Of a stretch of DNA of 5,875 nucleotides, positions 1 to 5,875 are shown piece after piece (within the stretch, counting starts at the first letter, position 1; every line of letters begins with the position of its first letter). Position numbers and translations under genes: made by a program. Location: positions 1-5,875 of the forward strand of contig DJHY01000158.1 in assembly GCA_002433335.1 (NCBI GenBank), in the 5' to 3' direction. This stretch comes from Rhodospirillaceae bacterium UBA6608 (GTDB lineage: Bacteria; Pseudomonadota; Alphaproteobacteria; Rhodospirillales_A; Casp-alpha2). The notes below the pieces were generated by a model, which was given only the letters and a program-made list of their open reading frames with translations, had not been told where the DNA came from and ran no database searches.

Positions 1-1911
1 CACCCCCTCAAAGTTGCGACCTGGGCGCCGAGGCAGGGAAACACCTTTGATGATTTCATCCTCCAGGGCTGGTCCGTCGGCACCCAAGGAGCGCGCGGTT
101 GGTTCGAAATCGACGGCAAACACGAAATTCCCGCCTCGCCATCCGGCGATGACGCGACCGTCTGGCAAGCGCCCTTTACCGGAAAGCCAGGGGCCCGGCA
201 TCGCGTTCGTCTGTGCCTGGAAACCCAAGACGGGGCGACGCTGACAGGCCAGGATGTCGACTTGAACATGCCCGCAACGCCGTTTGCACAGGCCGTGACG
301 CAAACGGCGTCGGAAGCCGGCCCGGCGGGTGCGACCCTTGTCGGCGAGGTCGCCGCCGGCGCGCAACAATCAGCCGCCTTTCGCTTCGAATACGGAGACA
401 AGCCCGACGCCTTGACCCAGGCGACGCCCTGGCAGCCCGTTCCCGGCCCGCGCAATGCACGCTTCGTATCATCCCCCCACTGGACGCCATTGCGCAGTTG
501 GTACTACGGCTGTGAAACGGATTGGATCGGCGGTCCGCTCCCCTACCTGAAAACCCGCGGGCCATATGCCCAAGACCCGAACCACATATCCGGGATCGGG
601 TTCATGGAATTGCTTTACGCCTGTTGGCACAACAGCGTCCAACATGACGGTTACCGGACCGCGCGCGAGTGGGAATGTTCGGACCTTCGCGATGCGGTGG
701 TTCGACTGCGGTTGCGGGCGGAGGGACTGCAAAGCCACGAGCGGCTGTACTGCCTGGGCGTCGGCAATGTCGAAACATATTGGATGCTGTCGAGTCAGGC
801 CGTCGATATTCCAGCCGACGGCGCACAGGAATTGGTTTTTCACTTGTCCGCCGACCCATCGGACTGGACCTGCGCCGGCAACAACGAAGCCGAGCAACAG
901 GATCATGGCCGATACGGTTACGGGCCGCTGGATAGCGCGCTCGGCCGCAATCAAGGAAACCTCGTGCTGATTGCGCCATTCGGCGACCCGAAGGACACGA
1001 TTTCCGGGGAACTGGCCTTTGGCGAGGTCTCGGTGGACTACCGCGACAACAACATCCTGAGGCCCCAAACAGGCACCCGCCTGATCGAATTCCCAACGGT
1101 CAGCCCCTGTGACCCGATGAACCTGACCAACGGAATCTATGGCGACCCCGACGCGGGCTGGTACAGCCTCGGCACCCCAAGCGCGCCGCCCAGGTTCACC
1201 TGGGACCTTCCCCAGCCTCTTGCGATCACAACCGTGATCCTGCACCAGGATCCCATCATGCCGACGGCGACCTGCCGGGTGACTTTGTCGGACGAAACAG
1301 GCCAAGGAGACAGCTGGGACGTGGCCCTGCCCGTTTTGGATGCGGCCTATTCCGCAACCAGTCACCTGGTTCTTTCCTTCGAAGGGAGCGGCACCTATTC
1401 GCGGGTGTCTATCGAGCTTCTGGACGCCGCCGGTAGCCAAGGCAGGGGTCTACAGTCGATCGAGGTTTTCGCCCGAGACTTTCACCCTCCAGCCAGTGAG
1501 GCTCCGGTTATGGTTTCGGCCGATATCAACGGCCTTTCGCCCGATGGAGAAATCTACTATCGGGCCTCGGTCCGCGCGGGCGATATGGAAGCACTCGGAG
1601 AAGTCAAATCGTTCCGCCTGCCCGAAAGCAGCGATCGCCCCTTGGTCCACCATGTTCGGCCCCATATCGAGACCGCCGACAAGCTAGTGTTTCAGGTTCG
1701 CGCCAATGCGATGGGCACCCCTTCCTGGCTTGAATTTGAAATCGACGGCGGCGACACCCAAGACCTGCCGCTTGGATGCGATACGACACCGGTTCACAGG
1801 TACATCACCCTCGCCCCACCGCCATCCGGCGCGATCAAATTGACGGTCACCGCCCGAAATGCGCACGGCGCAGGCACGGCAACGACGATCGCTTGGGAAA
1901 AGCGTGATTAA
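1..1911 (+). CDS. Multi-domain beta-sandwich protein with discoidin-like module (5' partial)
   Basis: The reading frame is open from base 1 to the TAA at 1909-1911, giving 636 residues, so the true start lies upstream of the window. A TTG at 262 is in frame, but the 87 codons before it read as ordinary protein (for example GWFEIDGKHEIPASPSG), so it is not taken as the start. Residues below count from base 1. Residues ~18-85 look like an Ig-like beta domain. Residues ~110-158 hold an FN3/Ig-like strand pattern (GATLVGEV...FRFEYGD). Residues ~165-350 form a Trp/Tyr/Gly-rich region with RYGYGPLDSALGRNQGN and LVLIAPFGDPKD that I cannot assign. Residues ~373-491 resemble an F5/8 type C (discoidin, CBM32-like) module: LTNGIYGD, WYSLG, FTWDLPQPLAITTVILHQD, closing LQSIEVFA. 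Residues ~498-541 look FN3-like and ~547-633 Ig-like. No C-terminal membrane segment or anchor is seen. I infer a glycan- or surface-binding role. An enzymatic domain could lie in the missing N-terminus. The coding call is sure; the function is not. Confidence 0.85.
   Translation, partial: HPLKVATWAPRQGNTFDDFILQGWSVGTQGARGWFEIDGKHEIPASPSGDDATVWQAPFTGKPGARHRVRLCLETQDGATLTGQDVDLNMPATPFAQAVTQTASEAGPAGATLVGEVAAGAQQSAAFRFEYGDKPDALTQATPWQPVPGPRNARFVSSPHWTPLRSWYYGCETDWIGGPLPYLKTRGPYAQDPNHISGIGFMELLYACWHNSVQHDGYRTAREWECSDLRDAVVRLRLRAEGLQSHERLYCLGVGNVETYWMLSSQAVDIPADGAQELVFHLSADPSDWTCAGNNEAEQQDHGRYGYGPLDSALGRNQGNLVLIAPFGDPKDTISGELAFGEVSVDYRDNNILRPQTGTRLIEFPTVSPCDPMNLTNGIYGDPDAGWYSLGTPSAPPRFTWDLPQPLAITTVILHQDPIMPTATCRVTLSDETGQGDSWDVALPVLDAAYSATSHLVLSFEGSGTYSRVSIELLDAAGSQGRGLQSIEVFARDFHPPASEAPVMVSADINGLSPDGEIYYRASVRAGDMEALGEVKSFRLPESSDRPLVHHVRPHIETADKLVFQVRANAMGTPSWLEFEIDGGDTQDLPLGCDTTPVHRYITLAPPPSGAIKLTVTARNAHGAGTATTIAWEKRD
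1117..1473 (+). other. Discoidin (F5/8 type C)-like module within the beta-sandwich protein
   Basis: This is a sub-domain of the 5'-partial gene. It begins with an N-L-T-N-G start followed by an aromatic/Gly turn (DAGWYSLG). A strand with alternating hydrophobics comes next (FTWDLPQPLAITTVILHQD). It ends with an IEV-type strand (SRVSIELLD ... GLQSIEVFA). That order of motifs is what galactose-binding-like discoidin modules and CBM32 usually show. The assignment is by eye; a profile search would be needed to settle the fold, and the ligand cannot be predicted. Confidence 0.5.
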
Positions 1912-1924
1912 ATCGCTCGGCGAT
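1912..1924 (+). other. Short inverted repeat just after the upstream stop codon
   Basis: ATCGC-TCG-GCGAT forms a 5-bp stem with a 3-nt loop directly after the TAA of the upstream gene. A short T-run (TTTT, 1940-1943) follows 15 nt later, too distant for a standard intrinsic terminator. It may be a weak RNA 3' structure or chance. The 104-nt gap to maf is visibly richer in A/T than its flanks, but I see no convincing -35/-10 pair. The best isolated match is TAAGAT at 1926-1931, without a good -35. Confidence 0.25.
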
Positions 1925-2000
1925 GTAAGATTTACGTGATTTTAAGGCAGTTCGTGTTGATTTCATTCGGTTGAATCCGCATCGTTCCCGCCGCAGAAAC

Positions 2001-2004
2001 AGGA
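2001..2004 (+). promoter_or_regulatory. Shine-Dalgarno of maf
   Basis: AGGA lies 11 nt before the ATG at 2016. It supports that ATG over the in-frame TTG at 1971, which would add 15 mostly basic, low-complexity residues (NPHRSRRRNRTRTP) not expected at a Maf N-terminus. The spacing is slightly long, so the site is moderate in strength. Confidence 0.5.
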
Positions 2005-2015
2005 CCCGCACCCCA

Positions 2016-4124
2016 ATGGATACGGACACCACGAACGAACAAGCGACCACCGACGCCGACGCGCCCGAGTCGCTGTTCGAGCGAAGCTGGCTGGCCCCAA
2101 CCTCGGAAGAGGAACGGAAGCGGCTGCGGGCGCACAACATGAACATGTTCGAGCGGAAGTATCCTGTCGTTTTCGACCGCCTCAATGGCTTCACCCCTCG
2201 TTCGGAGTTGATCTTCGACGAGGACGGTCAGCCGGACATGGTTTTCGCGGACACCAAGTTCTATGACGGCGATCTCATCGATTTCACCGACCGCCAGTTC
2301 ACCATGTATTGGCGAAACCCGAACCGATTGAGCGTCGCGCCCCCCGCTCCGCATACGGTGGACACCCATGTCAGCCGTTTCCTGGAGCCGATGCTTTTGC
2401 GCCTCAATGACGAGGCAGAGGTCAAATTTTCCGTCGGACGTTCCTATCCGGAAGGTTTCTACGGCATTGTCATGGGGATCGGGCTGGGACGTCACATTCC
2501 CAAGTTCATCGAAAACACCAAATGCCGGAACCTGTTCCTTCTGGAACCCAATTTGGAAGGCTTCCATCACAGCCTGGAGCTGATCGACTGGGGCGTCCTT
2601 CTGATGGAGATGCAGGATCGCGACGGCGACGTTTTCTTCTTCATCGGCGGAACCGCGCAGGACTGGATGGACGGCCTACGTTATCAAACCCGCGCGACGA
2701 ACCCCAATTCCCTGGACGGAACCTTCGTCTACACTCATTACACCAATCCCCTGTTCGTCGAGTTTTCGGCCAAGTTCAACAAGGAATCCCAATTCCTGCT
2801 GACGGGTCTGGGTTTCTTCTATGACGAACAAATCATGATGCGGAACACCTACCACAACATGGTCGGGCATGATTCGCGCATCTACCTGCGGGCCCCGAGG
2901 GAAACCGTTCAGCCCGCACCGGCGATCATCGTCGGCTGCGGTCCATCGCTGGACAAGAACATCGAAGACATCAAGCGGATGGAAGACCGCGCGGTGATCT
3001 TTTCCTGCGGCTCGGCCCTGGGGCCACTGATGGATGCGGGCATCCGGCCCGATTTCCAGCTGGAGCTGGAAAACATCGACGTCATGCGCGTCATGGAATA
3101 CGCCGCCGAGCGCCACGACCTTTCGGGAATCTGTCTGGTTTGCAGCTCGACCGTCGAGCGCCAGATCCAAGATTTCTTCACCCAGGTCGTCTACTATTTC
3201 CGCCCGGCCCTGTGCCCCTATCCGATCTTTTCCAACGACCCCATGAATTGCCTGCAGCACCCGGACCCGACGGTCGTGAACGTCGGCCTGAGCTTCGCGA
3301 ACGAAATGGGGTTCAAGGAATATTACTTCTTCGGCACGGACCTGGGGCAAAAGGACAGCGACAAGCACCACGCTACGTCTTCGTTCCACTATTCGAACAA
3401 GGCGAAGGACGAGCGGCTTCAGGTCTTCAACATCGAGATGCCCGCGAATTTCGGCGGCAAGGCCTATACCAGCTCCGGCCTGTTCTGGGCCTTGGATACG
3501 GTCCAGCGCTGCATCCAATATGCCGGGCCCGGCTCTCGGTTCTATAACTGCAGCAACGGGGTCAGAATCAACCGGGCGACGCCGAAACTGTCGCGAACGC
3601 TGGACCTGCCGGAACTGGAAACGCCCCGGACCGAGGTCGTGCGCTCGATCATCGAGAGTTTCCCGGAGATGACGGCCGAGGAATTCAACAACCACTGGCA
3701 ACCGGAACGGATGATCGACGCCCTCAACGGGACGATCGACGAAGTCCTGGATATCGTCGCCAGTAACGATCTGGTGCGCGGTACCGACCACATGCTTCAG
3801 GTCATGCCGCTGTTCTACCAACACAAGGAAGATGTGTTCGATACCTACGCCGGACAATTGCTGCGCGGGTCGTTCAACCAGGCTTTGATCTGTATCGACT
3901 ACTACCTCGCGCGCATCACCGAAGAAGACAAGTACGAACGGGCGATGGATATCGTGCGTGAGGAATTCACCGTCATGTCCGAGCGGATGCGCGAGATTTG
4001 CACCAAATACCTTCGCGTTCTGAGCAACGGTCTCGAACTGCGCGAGGAATATCTGCGTGGCGATGACGACGATGACGGTTTGACCGAAGAACAAAAAGAG
4101 TTGGTCTCGATCCCGATCGAGTAA
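2016..4124 (+). CDS. maf: Maf-family flagellin glycosyltransferase (DUF115/MptE-like)
   Basis: The product has 702 residues counted from the ATG at 2016. Maf (motility accessory factor) proteins are cytoplasmic glycosyltransferases that attach nonulosonic acid sugars to Ser/Thr of flagellin before export. Loss typically gives defective filaments and non-motile cells. Residues ~45-275 match the expected N-terminal Maf domain, including a Gly-rich segment (IVMGIGLGRHI, ~152-162) and LFLLEPNLEGFHHSLE (~173-188). Residues ~300-450 are the DUF115 core, with the hallmark PAIIVGCGPSLDKNI (~302-316), then VIFSCGSALGPLMDAGIRPD (~327-346), FQLELEN (~347-353) and YYFFGTDLGQ (~436-445). Residues ~520-680 are predominantly helical. 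The tail carries five consecutive Asp (683-687). Length is normal for the family and no frame break is seen. The gene lies 104 nt after the beta-sandwich gene on the same strand, possibly co-transcribed, and converges on the TPR-glycosyltransferase gene. It is unrelated to the septum-site nucleotide pyrophosphatase also called Maf. The family is clear; the sugar donated is unknown. Confidence 0.93.
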   Translation: MDTDTTNEQATTDADAPESLFERSWLAPTSEEERKRLRAHNMNMFERKYPVVFDRLNGFTPRSELIFDEDGQPDMVFADTKFYDGDLIDFTDRQFTMYWRNPNRLSVAPPAPHTVDTHVSRFLEPMLLRLNDEAEVKFSVGRSYPEGFYGIVMGIGLGRHIPKFIENTKCRNLFLLEPNLEGFHHSLELIDWGVLLMEMQDRDGDVFFFIGGTAQDWMDGLRYQTRATNPNSLDGTFVYTHYTNPLFVEFSAKFNKESQFLLTGLGFFYDEQIMMRNTYHNMVGHDSRIYLRAPRETVQPAPAIIVGCGPSLDKNIEDIKRMEDRAVIFSCGSALGPLMDAGIRPDFQLELENIDVMRVMEYAAERHDLSGICLVCSSTVERQIQDFFTQVVYYFRPALCPYPIFSNDPMNCLQHPDPTVVNVGLSFANEMGFKEYYFFGTDLGQKDSDKHHATSSFHYSNKAKDERLQVFNIEMPANFGGKAYTSSGLFWALDTVQRCIQYAGPGSRFYNCSNGVRINRATPKLSRTLDLPELETPRTEVVRSIIESFPEMTAEEFNNHWQPERMIDALNGTIDEVLDIVASNDLVRGTDHMLQVMPLFYQHKEDVFDTYAGQLLRGSFNQALICIDYYLARITEEDKYERAMDIVREEFTVMSERMREICTKYLRVLSNGLELREEYLRGDDDDDGLTEEQKELVSIPIE

Positions 4125-4130
4125 TCGCAG

Positions 4131-5510
4131 CTACTCTTGTCCCGCGGCAAAGTCTTTCAGGTCCGCCGCGACGGAATCGGCAACGCTCTGCCAATCCCCC
4201 GCATTCGGCTGCCGGTACAATCGCATTGACGGATACCAGGGCGTGTCCGCGCGCGCCAGCATCCAGCGCCAATCCGGCACCGCGGTGACCATGGTCCAGA
4301 CCGGACGCCCCATCGCACCGGCCAAGTGAACCAGGGACGTGTCCACCCCGATTATCAGATCGAGTGCCGACATGACGGCGGCGACTTCGGGAAAGGGCCG
4401 CTCCTTTCGGAACAGCGGTCGTATCTTTCGCCCGAATGAAACGTCGTCCAATTGCGCCAAAGCCGGCCCGATTTGCAGGGCGTGAAGGGCGACACCCGGT
4501 ACTTCCGTCAACGGCGCCAGGGTCGACAAAGGAATAGAACGCTGCCGATCGCGTTTATGCGATGGGTTCCCGGCCCAGACGAGGCCGACATGCAATCCCC
4601 GTCCCATGGTGCTCAACCGCTTGCACCAATAGGCGGTGCGGTCTTCCGGAACCTCGATGTAGGGCCCGGACCAGGGAATCGTCTCGACCTCGGTTTCGAA
4701 AACGGCGGGCAGGCTCATAACCGGAATGAAGACGTCGTGTTCCGGCAGCGGATCCCCCCGCCCGACGACGGCATCGACACCCTCCACGCCACCGACCAGG
4801 TCGACCAACGGCTTGGGCGTTTCGACGATCACCCGGGCGACGCGCCCGCGCGCCATCGCGGCATAGCGAACGAATTGGATGTTGTCGCCCAACCCTTGTT
4901 CCGCCTGAATCAAAAGGGTCGCATCGGGCAGGGCCTCCCCCGACCAACGGGGCCGGTCTGACCGGCCGCGCGCCAAACCGACGTTATCCGCCCGCGATCG
5001 CCTCTCGAACCCCGGCCACCCCTGTGTCAGCCGCCCGGTCACGAGCCGCACAAGCCCCAGGTTGTAGCTTGCCGTGGGGTTGTCCGGCGATGCCTGCAGC
5101 GCCTTTTCGAACCATTCCTCGGACTCGCCGAACGCCCCCTTTGCGGCAAGCACGCTTCCCAGGTTCAGGCACGCCCCGGGGTTGTCCCCGACCTGTTCGC
5201 AGACAAGGCGAAAATCACGTTCCGCGTCTTCCAATCGATCCAGGTTTTGATAGGCAACGCCGCGCGCGTTCAGGGCTTCGAGATTGTCGGGCTGTTGGGA
5301 CAAAGCCAAATCCAGCGCATGCAAAGCCGCCGGATTGTCGCCCAATTGGATGCTGATCCGCCCGACATCGCACAACACGCGCGGATGGTTCGGCAGCACC
5401 GCCAACAACTGCTGTAGATCGGGGATCGCGTCCTTTGGCCGTTCTTCGCCCAGACATCGTTCGACCCGGGTCAGCAGTTCTTCGATCTGTCGTTCATCCA
5501 TCGTCGACAT
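4131..5510 (-). CDS. TPR-repeat protein with C-terminal GT9-like glycosyltransferase domain
   Basis: The product has 459 residues from the ATG at 5510 to the TAG at 4133-4131. Residues ~5-173 hold about four and a half TPR units. Clear ones are 42-76 (HPRVLCDVG...SQQPDN), 77-110 and 111-144 (CLNLGSVLAAKG...ALQASPDN), with a last partial unit at 145-173. Residues ~185-459 carry the conserved blocks of the TPR-linked, GT9-like family: QAEQGLGDNIQFVRYA (202-217), VGLVWAGNPSHKRDRQRSIP (308-327), and the C-terminal MSALDLIIGVDTSLVHLAGAMGRPVW (380-405) with DWRWMLARADTPWYPSMRLYRQ (413-434). No signal peptide or membrane segment is seen, so it is probably cytosolic. TPRs usually bind protein partners, which suits a protein-modifying enzyme. 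The position between flagellin and maf suggests a role in flagellin glycosylation, but this is inference, and an acceptor such as a surface polysaccharide is possible. A second ATG at 5501 (Met4) is an alternative start. An in-frame TAG at 5544-5546 (minus) bars any longer N-terminus. Confidence 0.9.
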   Translation of the reverse strand: MSTMDERQIEELLTRVERCLGEERPKDAIPDLQQLLAVLPNHPRVLCDVGRISIQLGDNPAALHALDLALSQQPDNLEALNARGVAYQNLDRLEDAERDFRLVCEQVGDNPGACLNLGSVLAAKGAFGESEEWFEKALQASPDNPTASYNLGLVRLVTGRLTQGWPGFERRSRADNVGLARGRSDRPRWSGEALPDATLLIQAEQGLGDNIQFVRYAAMARGRVARVIVETPKPLVDLVGGVEGVDAVVGRGDPLPEHDVFIPVMSLPAVFETEVETIPWSGPYIEVPEDRTAYWCKRLSTMGRGLHVGLVWAGNPSHKRDRQRSIPLSTLAPLTEVPGVALHALQIGPALAQLDDVSFGRKIRPLFRKERPFPEVAAVMSALDLIIGVDTSLVHLAGAMGRPVWTMVTAVPDWRWMLARADTPWYPSMRLYRQPNAGDWQSVADSVAADLKDFAAGQE

Positions 5511-5520
5511 GAAGGCAGAG

Positions 5521-5528
5521 CTCTTTCC
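5521..5528 (-). promoter_or_regulatory. Shine-Dalgarno-like site of the TPR-glycosyltransferase gene
   Basis: On the minus strand GGAAAGAG precedes the ATG at 5510 with a 10-nt spacer. It is a weak Shine-Dalgarno match but favours 5510 over the Met4 ATG at 5501. The same octamer recurs in the flagellin 3' hairpin (5665-5672, minus), and its complement is at 5645-5652. Confidence 0.45.
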
Positions 5529-5536
5529 ATTAATGG
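5527..5536. repeat. 10-bp perfect palindrome CCATTAATGG
   Basis: This is a perfect two-fold symmetric decamer 17 bp upstream of the TPR gene's ATG, overlapping the edge of its ribosome-binding site and the first copy of the 14-bp repeat. It could be a small operator half-site pair or chance. Its ATTAAT core stands out from the G/C-rich surroundings. Confidence 0.3.
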
Positions 5537-5558
5537 CGGGCGGCTAATGGCGGGCGGC
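5531..5558. repeat. 14-bp tandem direct duplication in the flagellin/TPR-GT intergenic region
   Basis: Two perfect, adjacent copies of TAATGGCGGGCGGC lie at 5531-5544 and 5545-5558. On the minus strand they read GCCGCCCGCCATTA twice and fall 20-48 bp upstream of the TPR gene's start codon, in its leader or promoter. The likely origin is replication slippage. The copy number could alter promoter or leader spacing, but no sigma28, sigma54 or sigma70 promoter is recognisable here. Confidence 0.8.
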
Positions 5559-5588
5559 GGAGTCCCGCGCCCCTACTCCGCATAGTCT

Positions 5589-5626
5589 AAAAGAAAAACC
5601 GCCACCACCGAAAACGGTGGTAGCGG
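5589..5626 (-). terminator. Intrinsic terminator of the flagellin gene
   Basis: Arms at 5599-5610 and 5615-5626 enclose a 4-nt loop (UUUU in the minus-strand RNA). Eleven positions are Watson-Crick pairs. The twelfth (5603/5622) is a C-A mismatch on the plus strand but a G-U wobble in minus-strand RNA, so the hairpin is fully paired only in the flagellin direction. It is followed by TTTTTCTTTT (5598 down to 5589 on the minus strand). This is a textbook Rho-independent terminator, starting 54 nt after the flagellin stop and 78 nt before the TPR gene. Read-through could still feed the TPR gene. Confidence 0.9.
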
Positions 5627-5644
5627 CTTTCTCGACCAATTGCC

Positions 5645-5672
5645 GGAAAGAGACGCCGGGGCGCCTCTTTCC
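5645..5672 (-). other. Second stem-loop in the flagellin 3' untranslated region
   Basis: An 8-bp perfect stem (GGAAAGAG at 5645-5652 against CTCTTTCC at 5665-5672) extends through 5653/5664 into 3 more pairs (5654-5656 with 5661-5663), closing a 4-nt loop. The 5653/5664 pair is A-C on the plus strand but U-G in minus-strand RNA, giving 12 continuous pairs in the flagellin transcript. It starts 8 nt after the flagellin stop codon. No U-tract follows, so it is more likely an mRNA-stabilising or regulatory element than a terminator. Confidence 0.6.
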
Positions 5673-5680
5673 TAAGGCGA

Positions 5681-5875
5681 TTAGTTGAACAGCGCCAGGA
5701 TACCCTGTTCGGACTGACCGGCGAAGGCCAGGGCCGAAATACCCAGCTGCTGCCGGGTCTGCAGGGCCAACAGGTTGGCGCCTTCCTGGTTGAGGTCGGC
5801 CAGCGTGAGCTTGCCGGCACCTTCGTCCAGGGTGTTGGTGTACTGCTCGGTGAAGTCCAGACGGGTCTGCAGCAG
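5681..5875 (-). CDS. Flagellin, C-terminal end (5' part outside window)
   Basis: Read on the minus strand from the window edge, the frame gives 64 residues ending in TAA at 5683-5681. The sequence begins LLQTRLDFTEQYTNTLDEGA and ends in QTRQQLGISALAFAGQSEQG followed by ILALFN. This is the conserved flagellin C-terminal D0 helix: a heptad-like pattern of hydrophobics, the LADLNQEGANLLALQTRQQLG segment and a short hydrophobic C-terminus. The form is that of alphaproteobacterial flagellins (fliC/fla type). The protein is the exported filament subunit, whose termini pack into the filament core. The surface-exposed central region, where glycosylated Ser/Thr would lie, is outside the window. The gene reads toward the TPR-glycosyltransferase gene and has its own terminator. 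A different-frame open stretch over 5587-5820 is a shadow. Confidence 0.93.
   Translation of the reverse strand: MLQTRLDFTEQYTNTLDEGAGKLTLADLNQEGANLLALQTRQQLGISALAFAGQSEQGILALFN

Noticed and set aside
262..264. TTG at 262 as the start of the first gene
   Set aside because: The frame is open all the way to base 1, and the upstream codons encode a coherent Ig-like beta domain, so this is an internal Leu codon of a gene truncated by the window edge.
469..1440. A 323-codon open frame on the minus strand opposite the beta-sandwich gene
   Set aside because: The plus-strand frame is continuous from base 1 and shows recognisable domain patterns; the antisense frame has none and no ribosome-binding site.
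1971..2015. TTG at 1971 as the start of maf
   Set aside because: It would add 15 mostly basic residues with no family precedent that I know; the ATG at 2016 has an AGGA upstream.
2676..4094. A 472-codon open frame on the minus strand opposite maf
   Set aside because: It lies entirely antisense to the clear Maf coding sequence. Its composition (His/Val/Arg/Asp-rich, no recognisable motif) is typical of a shadow frame in GC-rich DNA.
5532..5583. A 17-codon open frame (ATG at 5583, minus) in the TPR-GT leader as a possible leader peptide
   Set aside because: There is no Shine-Dalgarno sequence before it, its Arg/Pro/Ala-rich content follows from the GC-rich 14-bp repeat, and it shows no attenuator-like codon run.
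5561..5600. A promoter for the TPR-GT gene (sigma70, sigma28 or sigma54)
   Set aside because: No convincing pair of -35/-10, TAAA/GCCGATAA or -24/-12 elements is found at proper spacing between the terminator and the start codon.
5587..5820. A 77-codon open frame on the minus strand through the terminator and flagellin 3' end
   Set aside because: It overlaps the true flagellin frame in a different register and runs through the terminator hairpin, so it is a shadow.

Overview
The window is GC-rich coding DNA, with strongly G/C-ending codons, from what looks like an alphaproteobacterium. A Rhodospirillales-type (Magnetospirillum/Azospirillum-like) motile bacterium is the best guess. This rests on the flagellin C-terminus, the flagellin-linked Maf glycosyltransferase next to it, and the codon bias. 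No rRNA, tRNA, mobile element or CRISPR array is visible.

Layout. (1) 1-1911, plus strand: the 3' part of a long gene whose start lies outside the window. Its product looks like a chain of beta-sandwich modules, including a likely discoidin (F5/8 type C)-like carbohydrate-binding module. (2) 2016-4124, plus strand: a complete Maf-family (DUF115/MptE-like) flagellin glycosyltransferase. (3) 4131-5510, minus strand: a complete TPR protein with a C-terminal GT9-like glycosyltransferase region, converging on maf with only 6 bp between the stop codons. (4) 5681-5875, minus strand: the last 64 residues of a flagellin. Its 3' untranslated region carries two consecutive hairpins, and the distal one has a U-tract typical of an intrinsic terminator. 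Between the terminator and the TPR gene lie a 14-bp tandem duplication, a 10-bp palindrome and the ribosome-binding site of the TPR gene.

How it fits together. The set flagellin / TPR-glycosyltransferase / Maf is readily read as a flagellar filament and flagellin O-glycosylation locus. Maf enzymes are known to transfer nonulosonic acids (pseudaminic or legionaminic acid type) to Ser/Thr of flagellin in the cytoplasm before export. The TPR-GT may add or extend another sugar, or act on another substrate. The beta-sandwich protein upstream of maf is the least explained gene and the best candidate for an undescribed partner. No sugar-nucleotide biosynthesis genes (neu/pse/leg) are inside the window, so the sugar cannot be named from the sequence.
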